NCBI GenBank assembly: GCA_963834425.1 | Contig: CAWIBR010000013.1 | Span: 310,001 to 374,000, forward strand | Source of the DNA: CAVURS01 sp963834425 | Lineage (GTDB): Bacteria > Actinomycetota > Actinomycetes > Actinomycetales > CAVURS01 | Direction of reading: 5' to 3' | DNA: 64,000 bases | Shown here: piece by piece, positions 18,932 through 27,079 of the stretch | How positions within the stretch are numbered: position 1 is the first letter of the stretch | How the letters are laid out: each line of letters starts with the position of its first letter | Notes under the pieces: generated by a model | What the model was told of the DNA's origin: nothing | The model's input: the letters and a program-made list of their open reading frames with translations, nothing else | Databases searched by the model: none | Program-made: the position numbers and the translations under genes

Positions 18932-20250
18932 GTGCGCATCGCCGTCGTAGCCCTGGGCAAGATCGGTCTCCCGCTGGCCGTCCAGTTCGCCGACAAGGGC
19001 CACACCGTGGTCGGCGCGGACGTCAACCCCGAGGTCGTCCGGCTGGTCAACGAGGGCGTCGAACCCTTCCCGGGCGAGCACCAGCTGGCCGAGAAGCTCG
19101 CGGCCGCCGTCGCCGACGGCCGCCTGACGCGCCACCACCGACACCGTCGAGGCCGTGCGCGGGCGCCGAGGCGGTCGTCGTGGTCGTGCCGCTGTTCGTC
19201 GACATCGACGGCGTGCCGGACTTCGGCTGGATGGACGCCGCGACCGCCGCCATCGCCGAGGGCCTGCAGCCGGGCACCCTGGTGTCCTACGAGACGACCC
19301 TGCCGATCGGTACGACGCGCGACCGCTTCCGGCCGGTCCTCGAGAGCGGCGGCCTGGTCTGCGGCCGGGACTTCTGGCTGGTCTTCTCGCCCGAGCGGGT
19401 GCTGACCGGCCGGGTCTTCGCCGACCTGCGCCGCTACCCCAAGCTCGTCGGCGGCGTGGACGAGGAGAGCACCGGCCCACGGCATCGAGTTCTACCGCGC
19501 AGGTCCTGGACTTCGACGACCGGCCGGACCTGGCCCGCCCCAACGGTGTCTGGGACCTCGGCAGCGCCGAGGCAGCCGAGCTGGCCAAGCTGGCCGAGAC
19601 GACCTACCGCGACGTCAACATCGGGCTGGCCAACCAGTTCGCGCTCTTCGCCTCGCGGGCCGGCATCGACATCCACAAGGTGATCGAGGCCTCGAACTCC
19701 CAGCCCTACAGCCACATCCACCGGCCCGGCATCGCCGTCGGCGGACACTGCATCCCGATCTACCCGCGGCTCTACCTCTGGAAGGACCCGGACGCGACGG
19801 TGGTCCGGGCCGCCCGCGAGGCCAACGCCGCAGATGCCCGAGCGCACGGTCGCGTTGCTCGAGCCGCTGCTGGGACCGTTGACGGGACAACGGGTTGCCG
19901 TCCTCGGGTGCGGCGTACCGGGGTGGGGTCAAGGAGACGGCGTTCTCCGGCGTCTTCGACACCGTCGCCGCCCTGGAGTCGCGCGGCGCGACGGTGCTGG
20001 TGCACGACCCGCTCTACAGCGACGACGAGCTGGCCGCGCTCGGCTTCGACGCCTACCACCTGGGCGAGCCGGTGGACGCGGTCGTCGTGCAGGCCGACCA
20101 TGCGGCGTACGCCGAGCTCGGGGCCGGAGCAGCTGCCCGGGCGTCAAGGTCGTCGTCGACGGACGCCGGATCACCCGTCCGGACGGCTGGGGGAGAGCGA
20201 CCCGCGTCGTGCTCGGGGAGCCGGCTCCGGCGCCTGCCGCCGTACCCTGA
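18932..20250 (+). CDS. wecC: UDP-N-acetyl-D-mannosamine dehydrogenase-like protein WecC (frame-broken)
   Basis: A nucleotide-sugar 6-dehydrogenase of about 440 residues. N-terminal ALGKIGLPLAVQFADKGH, then VSYETTLPIGTTRDRF and FWLVFSPERVLTGRVF, the central KLAETTYRDVNIGLANQFA, the catalytic Cys in GIAVGGHCIPIYP and the C-terminal VVVDGRRITRPDGWG. The sequence between the domains fits the WecC/WbpA (N-acetylhexosamine) branch rather than Ugd. Breaks lie near 19130, 19160, 19480, 19830, 19915 and 20125. The GTG start is fixed by the Rossmann strand. WecB is encoded 2 kb away on the other strand. Confidence 0.83.
20243..20248 (+). promoter_or_regulatory. -10-like TACCCT before the acyl-CoA dehydrogenase
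   Basis: TACCCT lies inside the end of wecC, 6 bases before the GTG at 20255, the same geometry as at the other probable leaderless starts in this window. Confidence 0.4.
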
Positions 20251-20254
20251 ACCG

Positions 20255-21418
20255 GTGAACGGCGCAGACCTTCGACCTGTTCCGGATCTCCGAGGACCAC
20301 GAGGCGCTGCGCGAGGCGGTGCGAGCCGTCTGCGAGGACAAGATCGCCCCCCACGCCGCCGACGTGGACGAGCAGGCGCGGTTCCCGCAGGAGGCGTACG
20401 ACGCGCTGCGGGCCACCGACTTCCACGCCCCGCACATCCCCGAGGAGTACGGCGGGGTCGGGCGCGGACGCCCTGGCCACCTGCATCGTGATCGAGGAGG
20501 TGGCCCGGGTCTGCGCCTCGTCCTCGTTGATCCCCGCGGTCAACAAGCTCGGGACGATGCCGTTGCTGCTGGCGGCCTCGGACGAGGTCAAGTCCCGGTA
20601 CCTGCCCTCGGTGGCGAGCGGCGAGGCGATGTTCTCCTACGGCCTGTCCGAGCGCGAGGCCGGCAGCGACACGGCCTCGATGCGGTGCCGGGCCACGGCC
20701 GACGGTGACGACTGGGTGCTGAACGGCCAGAAGTCCTGGATCACCAACGCCGGTGTTTCGCAGTACTACACAGTGCTCGCCGTGACCGACCCGGACGGTC
20801 CGCGGGGCGGCAACGTGACGGCGTTCGTCGTCGACGCGGGACGACGAGGGCTTCGGCTTCGGCGCGCTGGAGCGCAAGCTCGGGATCAAGGGCAGCCCGA
20901 CCCGCGAGCTGCTCTTCGAGCGCTGCCGGATCCCGGGGGACCGCGTCGTCGGTGAGGTCGGGCAGGGGCTCAAGATCGCCCTGCGCACCCTGGACCACAC
21001 CCGGGTCACGATCGGCGCGCAAGCGGTCGGGATCGCCCAGGGCGCACTGGACTTCGCGATCGGCTACGTCAAGGAGCGGCGCCAGTTCGGGCAGGCGATC
21101 GCGCAGTTCCAGGGCGTGCAGTTCATGCTCGCCGACATGGCCATGAAGCTCGAGGCCGCGCGCCAGCTGGTCTACACCGCCGCGGCCAAGAGCGAGCGTG
21201 GCGACGCCGACCTGCCGTTCTTCGGAGCGGCGGCCAAGTGCTTCGCCTCCGATGTGGCGATGGAGATCACCACCGACGCGGTCCAGCTGCTCGGCGGCTA
21301 CGGCTACACCAAGGACTACCCGGTCGAGCGGATGATGCGCGACGCGAAGATCACCCAGATCTACGAGGGCACCAACCAGATCCAGCGCCTGGTCATGGCC
21401 CGGCAGCTGATCGCGTAG
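20255..21418 (+). CDS. Acyl-CoA dehydrogenase (frame-broken in the 5' half)
   Basis: A flavoprotein of about 388 residues that removes two hydrogens from an acyl-CoA and passes electrons to ETF. Visible are GLSEREAGSDTASMRCRA and SWITNAGVSQYY (FAD and substrate region), RRQFGQAIAQFQGVQFMLAD and the C-terminal signature QLLGGYGYTKDYPVERMMRD. The catalytic base is the Glu of IYEGTNQIQ. Breaks near 20268, 20460 and 20840. Chain length is not evident. The gene is unrelated to the glycan genes around it and is probably monocistronic. Confidence 0.9.
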
Positions 21419-21422
21419 GCAC

Positions 21423-21457
21423 TCCCCGATGGCGGGGACGTCACCCGCTGCGGGTGA
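21423..21457 (+). terminator. Two adjacent hairpins after the acyl-CoA dehydrogenase
   Basis: Two stems follow the stop: TCCCC/GGGGA (21423-21427 with 21434-21438) and TCACCCG-ctg-CGGGTGA (21441-21457). No T run follows, which is common in high-GC actinobacteria. A factor-independent terminator is an inference. Confidence 0.5.
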
Positions 21458-21583
21458 TGCTGTGGGCGGAGCCCGGCGGCAATATTCCAAACTGCGCTGT
21501 CAGCAACTGGTGCTCGCGGCGCTGTGCTGGCGTGACCTCGGGTCGGTCCAGTCGCGCGTTTCGGATTTGGAGCGACAGACCGC
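21458..21583 (+). promoter_or_regulatory. Upstream region of the sulfatase gene cluster
   Basis: This 126-base stretch includes a locally AT-rich segment (GGCAATATTCC, 21478-21488) and a GGAG about a dozen bases before the sulfatase ATG. I could not place a convincing -35/-10 pair; it is the only obvious site for the promoter of the seven-gene unit that follows. Confidence 0.3.
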
Positions 21584-23941
21584 ATGAGCAAGCCATTCAA
21601 CGGAACCGTCAACGTCGACATCCGGGACTCGGTGGAGGACTGGACGCCGTTCGAGCCGGTCAAGGCCCCGGCGGGGGCGCCCAGCGTGGTCTACATCGTG
21701 CTGGACGACGTCGGCTTCTCGGCGATGAGCTGCTACGGCGGGCCGATCGCGACGCCCAATATCGACCGGATTGCGGCCGACGGCGTGCGGTACACCCAGT
21801 GGCACACCACGGCGCTGTGCTCGCCGACCCGGTCCTGCCTGTTGACCGGCCGCAACCACACGCGCAACAGCATGGCCTGCATCACCGAGGGGGCCAGCGG
21901 CTTCGCCAACGCCAGCGGCACGATCCCGCCGGAGAACGGCATGCTGCCCGAGATCCTCGGCGAGCTGGGCTGGAACACCTACATGGTCGGCAAGTGGCAC
22001 CTGTGCCCGACCGTCGAGATGAACCTCGCGTCGACCCGACGCAACTGGCCGAGCGGGCGCGGGTTCGAGCGGTGGTACGGCTTCCTCGGCGCCGAGACGA
22101 GCCAGTGGTACCCGGAGTTGACCTATGACAACCATCCGGTGGACCAGCCCAAGACGCCGGAGGAGGGCTACCACTTCGGTGAGGACATCACCGACAAGGC
22201 GATCGAGTTCATCATGGACGCCAAGGCGGTCGCCCCGGACAAGCCATTCCTCCTGTACTACGCCCCCGGCGCCGCGCACGCGCCGCACCACGCGCCGCGG
22301 GAGTGGATCGACAAGTACAAGGGCCAGTTCGACATGGGCTACGAAGCCATGCGCGAGGAGACCCTGGCCCGGCAGAAGCAGATGGGGATCATCCCGGCCG
22401 ACACCGAGCTGCCACCGATCAACCCGCTCGGCACCTCCGAGACCTTCAAGGGACCGGACGGTCAACCCTTCCCTGCATTGGACGTGACGCGGCCCTGGGA
22501 CTCGCTGTCCGCCGACGAGCAGAGGCTGTTCTCCCGGATGGCCGAGGTGTACGCCGGCTTCCTCTCGCATGCCGACCATCAGATCGGCCGGCTGCTCGAC
22601 TACCTGGACCAGACCGGTCAGCGTGAGAACACGCTCGTCGTCGTAGTGTCGGACAACGGCGCGAGCGGCGAGGGAGGCCCGGACGGCTCGGTCAACGAGA
22701 TGAAGTTCTTCAACGGCATCCCGGACGACGTCACGGCCAACCTGGCGATGATCGACGAGATCGGTGGGCCGAGCACCTACCCGCACTACCCGAACGGCTG
22801 GGCGATGGCGTTCAACACGCCGTTCAAGATGTGGAAGCGCTACGAGTTCGAAGGGGGCACCTCCGACCCGTGCGTCATCTCCTGGCCGGCCGGGATCGCG
22901 GCGAAGGGTGAGATCCGGGAGCAGTACCACCACGCGATCGATGTCGTGCCGACGATCCTCGACGCCCTGGGCGTCACGCCGCCGGAGGCGATCAAGGGCT
23001 ACACCCAGAGCCACTTCGACGGCGTGAGCATGCGCTACAGCTTCGAGGACCCCGATGCCCCGGGTCGGCGGAAGACCCAGTTCTACTCGATGCTCGGGTC
23101 GCGCGCGATCTGGCACGAGGGCTGGAAGGCCGTGACGAAGCACCCGACGATCAGCGGCTGGTCGAACTTCAACGACGACGAATGGGAGCTCTACCACACG
23201 GAGGTCGACCGCTCCGAGCTCACCAACCTGGCCGGCACGCACCCGGAGAAGGTTCGCGAGCTGGTGAACCTCTGGTTCGCGGAAGCCGGCGCCAACGAGG
23301 GCTTCCCGCTCGATGACCGCTCGGCCCTGGAGATCCTGATCGCCGAGCGGCCGCAGCTCAGTGAGCGCCGTAACCGATACGTCTACTTCCCTCAGCACGC
23401 CGAGGTCCCCGAGGCCCAGGCGGTCGTCGTCCGCGGCCGGTCGTTCGTGATCGGCGCCGTGGTCGACGTCCCGGAACCGGGCGCGCAGGGGGTCCTGTTC
23501 TCCCAGGGCTCGCGCTTCGGCGGTCACGCGCTCTACATCAAGGACAACCGCCTGCACTACGTCAACAGCTTCGTCGGGATCTTCGAGCAGCTGGTTGTCG
23601 GCACCGTGGACATTCCCAGCGGGACGGACCTGATCCTGTCCGCGTCGTTCGAGAAGGACGGCGAGGACCCGCCGCCCGTGGCGACCGGCATCCTGTCGCT
23701 GTATCACGGCGACACCAAGGTCGGCGAGGGCCGGATCAAGACTCAGCCGGGGGGCTACATGATCGCCGGTGAGGGGCTGGCCGTCGGGCGTGACGTCGGC
23801 GACCCGGTCACCCTGGGCTATCCGGGCGAGCGACCGTTCCGCTTCTCCGGCGGCACGATCAAGCGGGTCGCCGTCGACGTGAGCGGCGAGCCCTACATCG
23901 ACCTCGAACGTGAGGCGCAGGCCATGCTCATGCGCGAGTAG
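21584..23941 (+). CDS. Arylsulfatase-type sulfatase, 785 residues
   Basis: A type I sulfatase that hydrolyses sulfate esters with a formylglycine residue made after translation from Cys. The signature CSPTRSCLLTGR (near residue 86) contains the Cys-x-Pro-x-Arg that is converted; VYIVLDDVGFSAMSCYGG has the metal-binding Asp pair, and YMVGKWHL and VVVSDNGASGEGG supply further active-site and metal residues. The catalytic domain fills about residues 30-560; the rest (about 220 residues) is a beta-rich C-terminal part. No signal peptide is visible, so it is probably cytoplasmic. A formylglycine-generating enzyme is not encoded in the window. A SulP permease at the end of the cluster suggests sulfate handling. 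Confidence 0.93.
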   Translation: MSKPFNGTVNVDIRDSVEDWTPFEPVKAPAGAPSVVYIVLDDVGFSAMSCYGGPIATPNIDRIAADGVRYTQWHTTALCSPTRSCLLTGRNHTRNSMACITEGASGFANASGTIPPENGMLPEILGELGWNTYMVGKWHLCPTVEMNLASTRRNWPSGRGFERWYGFLGAETSQWYPELTYDNHPVDQPKTPEEGYHFGEDITDKAIEFIMDAKAVAPDKPFLLYYAPGAAHAPHHAPREWIDKYKGQFDMGYEAMREETLARQKQMGIIPADTELPPINPLGTSETFKGPDGQPFPALDVTRPWDSLSADEQRLFSRMAEVYAGFLSHADHQIGRLLDYLDQTGQRENTLVVVVSDNGASGEGGPDGSVNEMKFFNGIPDDVTANLAMIDEIGGPSTYPHYPNGWAMAFNTPFKMWKRYEFEGGTSDPCVISWPAGIAAKGEIREQYHHAIDVVPTILDALGVTPPEAIKGYTQSHFDGVSMRYSFEDPDAPGRRKTQFYSMLGSRAIWHEGWKAVTKHPTISGWSNFNDDEWELYHTEVDRSELTNLAGTHPEKVRELVNLWFAEAGANEGFPLDDRSALEILIAERPQLSERRNRYVYFPQHAEVPEAQAVVVRGRSFVIGAVVDVPEPGAQGVLFSQGSRFGGHALYIKDNRLHYVNSFVGIFEQLVVGTVDIPSGTDLILSASFEKDGEDPPPVATGILSLYHGDTKVGEGRIKTQPGGYMIAGEGLAVGRDVGDPVTLGYPGERPFRFSGGTIKRVAVDVSGEPYIDLEREAQAMLMRE

Positions 23942-24029
23942 GCGTCCCGCTTGTCCTCGACCAGCTGTTCCCAGCCAGCCGGACCGGGCTGGCCGACCCC
24001 CATCCGTCCCAACCCATGGAGAAGTCATC

Positions 24030-24446
24030 ATGCACTCGTTGAACCAGCTCACCACCAACTTCGGCGACGGCGACGTCCTGCTGTTCATGTTGGAGTTCTT
24101 CCTCTTCGTCATCTGGTTCTGGCTGCTGCTCACGATCTTCAGCGACCTGTTCCGCGACCACGAAATGGGCGGCGGCATGAAGGCGGTCTGGATCATCGTC
24201 CTCATCCTGCTGCCCTACATCGGCATCCTGATCTACCTGATTGCTCGCGGTCACGGGATGGCCGGCCGAGCCGCCGCGCAACAGGCCCGCATGCAGGAGC
24301 AGATGAACGCCCAGATCCGGTCCGTTGCCGGCACTTCGGGCGGCAACGCGGCGGACCAGATCGCGCAGGCCAAGTCCCTGCTCGACGCCGGCACCATCAC
24401 CCAGGCTGAGTTCGACAGCCTCAAGGCCAAGGCGCTGGCCGGCTGA
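24030..24446 (+). CDS. Small membrane protein with PLDc_N-like helices and a SHOCT tail
   Basis: A 138-residue protein. Two membrane helices (about residues 12-36 and 50-70, the second WIIVLILLPYIGILIYLIAR) resemble the N-terminal hairpin of phospholipase-D-like proteins, and the last 30 residues form a SHOCT motif (QAKSLLDAGTITQAEFDSLK). SHOCT domains are short oligomerisation modules without catalytic activity. The ATG at 24030 has GGAG nine bases upstream; an earlier in-frame start is not supported. The stop overlaps the DUF6325 start by one base. Function unknown. Confidence 0.85.
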   Translation: MHSLNQLTTNFGDGDVLLFMLEFFLFVIWFWLLLTIFSDLFRDHEMGGGMKAVWIIVLILLPYIGILIYLIARGHGMAGRAAAQQARMQEQMNAQIRSVAGTSGGNAADQIAQAKSLLDAGTITQAEFDSLKAKALAG

Positions 24447-24904
24447 TGACCGAGACAGCGCTCGACGAGGTTGGCCCGATCGACTACGTCGTGGTGGAGT
24501 TCCCCGCCGGGGCCAGCAACTTCACCGGCGAGATGGCCGCCGAGCTGCTGTCGCTCGTCGATGCCGGCACCATCCGGGTCATCGATCTGATCATCCTGAC
24601 CAAGGACGACGACGGCACGATCGACGCCATGGAGATCACCGATCTGGAGGACCTGAACGGCCTGGAGGTCCTGGAGGCCGAGCTGGCCGAGTTCCTCGCC
24701 GCGGAGGACGCTGCCCTCCTGGCTGCGGCGATGGATCCCGGCAGCACGGCCGGGGTCGTCGTCTACGAGAACCTGTGGGCGGCCCCCTTCGCCTCGGCGG
24801 CCCGCCGGGCCGGTGGCCAGCTGATCGCCAACGGGCGCATCCCCAGTCAGGCGATCATCGCCGCCATCGAGGCCGACGCAGCCCTCGAAGAATCGGGAGC
24901 GTGA
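24446..24904 (+). CDS. DUF6325 family protein
   Basis: A 152-residue acidic protein with no membrane segment. The opening VGPIDYVVVEFPAGASNFTGE and the later VYENLWAAPFASAARRAGGQ match the DUF6325 pattern; the middle third is very rich in Asp and Glu. The fold is likely two alpha/beta halves. The ATG at 24446 overlaps the SHOCT protein's TGA. Function is unknown; the tight coupling to a membrane SHOCT protein suggests that the two act together. Confidence 0.8.
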   Translation: MTETALDEVGPIDYVVVEFPAGASNFTGEMAAELLSLVDAGTIRVIDLIILTKDDDGTIDAMEITDLEDLNGLEVLEAELAEFLAAEDAALLAAAMDPGSTAGVVVYENLWAAPFASAARRAGGQLIANGRIPSQAIIAAIEADAALEESGA

Positions 24905-24905
24905 C

Positions 24906-25067
24906 ATGCCACTGAGAGCAGCCAGAGTGGGCCGGGTCGGAGTCGTCCACGCGCCGGTGGCCAAGGCCGCCGTCGTCACTCGAGCCGTGACGCCGGGGCC
25001 GGCCCCGGTCGCCAAGGCCGCCGTGGTCACCGCCGCGGTCACGCCCGGCCGACGTCGTCGCATCTAG
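24906..25067 (+). CDS. 53-residue basic protein with an internal duplicated 16-residue unit
   Basis: An ATG one base after the DUF6325 stop opens a 53-codon frame ending at TAG 25065-25067. The protein carries the unit APVAKAAVVTRAVTPG followed, after two residues that overlap the unit edge, by APVAKAAVVTAAVTPG, then the basic end RRRRI. It has no acidic residue and no clear membrane helix. The tight spacing in the operon and the repeat argue that it is translated, though no homologue comes to mind. Confidence 0.55.
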   Translation: MPLRAARVGRVGVVHAPVAKAAVVTRAVTPGPAPVAKAAVVTAAVTPGRRRRI

Positions 25068-25095
25068 ACGTCGTCGGATCCAGAAGAGGAAGAAG

Positions 25096-26571
25096 GTGTC
25101 CGACATGGCCGAAGCCACTGCGGTGGACCAGCCGGTCCGGGCCGTCAGGCGCCGGACCCGCTCGACGGCGACCCCGAAAGTTGTCCCCCCGGCCACGAGG
25201 GTGGAGCGGGTCGCCATCGGCAAGGCGGCCCGGGCCGCCGTGCCGCTGGACTCGCACTCGGAGCTCGACCTGCCGGCCGGACGGGACCCGTTGGGGCTGT
25301 TGCTGGCCCAGGCCGAGTCGCGCGTGCAGGAGCTGGTGCCGGTCCGGCACGGTCGGATGATGGTCTCGGCGTTCACCTTCTTTCGGGGTGCCGCACTGCC
25401 GATGGCGGCCGACCTGGCCGCCACGCCGAACACACAGCTGCGGGTGCAGCTGTGCGGCGACGCCCATCTGGCCAACTTCGGCGCGTTCGCCTCGCCGGAA
25501 CGCAAGCTGGTCTTCGACCTCAACGACTTCGACGAGACGCTGCCCGGCCCGTTCGAGTGGGACGTCAAACGGCTCGCGGCCAGCTTCGTCGTCGCGGGGC
25601 GGGACAACGGCTACTCGGCCAAGGATCGGCGCCAGATCGTGCTCGAGGCCGTCTCGAGCTACCGGACGGCGATGCGCGCCTTCGCGCGCCAGCCGATGAT
25701 GACGGTCTGGTACGCGCACCTCGATATCGATGAGGTCGTGAGGGAGATCGGGTCGCAGTACAAGAGCAAGCGGATCAAGCGGACCGAGGAATGGCTGGCC
25801 AAGGCTCACACGCGAGACAGCCTCCAGGCCCTGAGCAAGCTGACGACGGTGGTGGACGGTCGTCGGCAGATCATCAGCGACCCCCCGCTGATCGTCCCGG
25901 TCGAGGAGCTGTTCAGCAACCAGCGCTCGCAGCAGATCTACCGCCAGCTGACCGCTTTGGTCGGCGCCTACCGCGACAGCCTGCCGTCCGATCGGCAACA
26001 CCTGCTGGACCAGTTCCGGCTGGTCCAGGCGGCCCGGAAGGTCGTCGGAGTCGGGAGTGTCGGCACGCGGGCCTGGATCCTGCTGATGGACGGCGGCGAC
26101 GGCGTCGAACCGCTCTTCCTGCAGGCGAAGGAGGCTCAGACCTCGGTGCTCGCGAACTTCGCCGGCGCGAGCACCTACCCGAGCGAGGGTCACCGGGTCG
26201 TCGCCGGTCAGCGGCTGATGCAGGCCAGCAGCGACATCCTGCTCGGTTGGCAGAGCACGAAGGGCGTCGACGGGGTGGACCGCGACTACTACATCCGGCA
26301 GCTGCGCGACTGGAAGTTCTCCGTTCCCCTCGAAGAGCTTCGCCCGAAAGGGATGCGAACCTACGCCCTCCTGTGCGGCTGGACCCTGGCCCGGGCCCAT
26401 GCCCGCTCCGGGGACCGGATTGCCCTGGCGGCCTACCTGGGCAAGTCGGAGAAGTTCGACAACGCGATCGCCGACTTCGCCGAGGCCTACGCCGACCAGA
26501 ACGAACGTGACCACGCGCAGCTCACGGCGGCCGTCGCCGCGGGCCAGGTCCAGGCCCAGTCCGACCTCTGA
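25096..26571 (+). CDS. DUF2252 family protein with a kinase-like catalytic signature
   Basis: A 491-residue cytoplasmic protein of the DUF2252 family. The segment QLCGDAHLANFGAF followed 20 residues on by VFDLNDFDETLPGP resembles the Asp-x4-Asn catalytic loop and the metal-binding Asp of aminoglycoside-phosphotransferase-fold kinases, and EWDVKRLAASF follows directly. Its substrate is not known. The N-terminal 45 residues are basic and probably disordered. The GTG at 25096 has a purine-rich ribosome-binding site (GAGGAAGAAG). It is the fifth gene of the sulfatase-to-permease unit. Confidence 0.85.
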   Translation: MSDMAEATAVDQPVRAVRRRTRSTATPKVVPPATRVERVAIGKAARAAVPLDSHSELDLPAGRDPLGLLLAQAESRVQELVPVRHGRMMVSAFTFFRGAALPMAADLAATPNTQLRVQLCGDAHLANFGAFASPERKLVFDLNDFDETLPGPFEWDVKRLAASFVVAGRDNGYSAKDRRQIVLEAVSSYRTAMRAFARQPMMTVWYAHLDIDEVVREIGSQYKSKRIKRTEEWLAKAHTRDSLQALSKLTTVVDGRRQIISDPPLIVPVEELFSNQRSQQIYRQLTALVGAYRDSLPSDRQHLLDQFRLVQAARKVVGVGSVGTRAWILLMDGGDGVEPLFLQAKEAQTSVLANFAGASTYPSEGHRVVAGQRLMQASSDILLGWQSTKGVDGVDRDYYIRQLRDWKFSVPLEELRPKGMRTYALLCGWTLARAHARSGDRIALAAYLGKSEKFDNAIADFAEAYADQNERDHAQLTAAVAAGQVQAQSDL

Positions 26572-26606
26572 GTCACCCACTCTCTTGCGCCCGCTAGGAG
26601 GGTGGA

Positions 26607-26975
26607 ATGCACTACGCCGACGCAATTGAGGACGTCGGCAAGGTCATCGATGTCGTCGGCGTCGCGGTCATCGTCGTCGGTGCAGCCTTCGCTGCGGGCA
26701 CGGCCGGCCTGGGTCGCCTGCACGATGAGCCCGACATCTATCGCCGGTTTCGTCAATCGCTGGGCCGGAGCATCCTGCTCGGCCTGGAGTTGCTCGTCGC
26801 GGCGGACATCGTCCGCACCGTGGCGATCGCTCCCACCCTGGAGAGTGTCGCGGTGCTGGCCGGCATCGTGCTGATCCGCACGGTCCTGAGCTTCACCCTC
26901 GAGGTGGAGATCAACGGACGCTGGCCCTGGCAACGCGAGCCCCAGGCCCTGGCGCTCCCGCTCGAAAGTGACTGA
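26607..26975 (+). CDS. DUF1622 family membrane protein
   Basis: A 122-residue protein with three membrane helices (about residues 14-36, 52-72, 76-95). The stretch RSILLGLELLVAADIVRTVA and the closing FTLEVEINGRWPW are hallmarks of DUF1622. The family is usually found beside transporters or stress genes, and no activity is known. GGAGGG lies seven bases before the ATG. It precedes the SulP gene and may help assemble or regulate it (inference from order only). Confidence 0.85.
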   Translation: MHYADAIEDVGKVIDVVGVAVIVVGAAFAAGTAGLGRLHDEPDIYRRFRQSLGRSILLGLELLVAADIVRTVAIAPTLESVAVLAGIVLIRTVLSFTLEVEINGRWPWQREPQALALPLESD

Positions 26976-27018
26976 AGGGCAAGTTCCCCGCGTGACCTAT
27001 CGATCTCCGGGAGGAGAA

Positions 27019-27075
27019 ATGATGAACGATGACCGCCGCATCACTCGCAGCGTGAGTCCCCAGAAGGCCGAGTGA
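27019..27075 (+). CDS. 18-residue leader-like ORF before the SulP permease
   Basis: A perfect GGGAGGAG ribosome-binding site stands just before a double ATG (27019, 27022), opening MMNDDRRITRSVSPQKAE and a TGA at 27073-27075. The permease ATG at 27080 begins four bases after that TGA and has no good ribosome-binding site of its own. The simplest reading is a translated upstream ORF that couples or gates SulP translation. A wholly untranslated leader is the alternative. Confidence 0.5.
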   Translation: MMNDDRRITRSVSPQKAE

Positions 27076-27079
27076 GCTG

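Noticed and set aside
21500..24205. A 901-codon open frame on the minus strand, antisense to the sulfatase and its neighbours
   Set aside because: High-GC genes often leave the antisense frame open. The plus strand has an intact sulfatase with full active site; the antisense protein shows no motif, and it runs across an intergenic gap.
25039..26625. A 528-codon minus-strand frame over the DUF2252 gene
   Set aside because: Composition-driven shadow of a conserved gene; no recognisable domain or ribosome-binding site.
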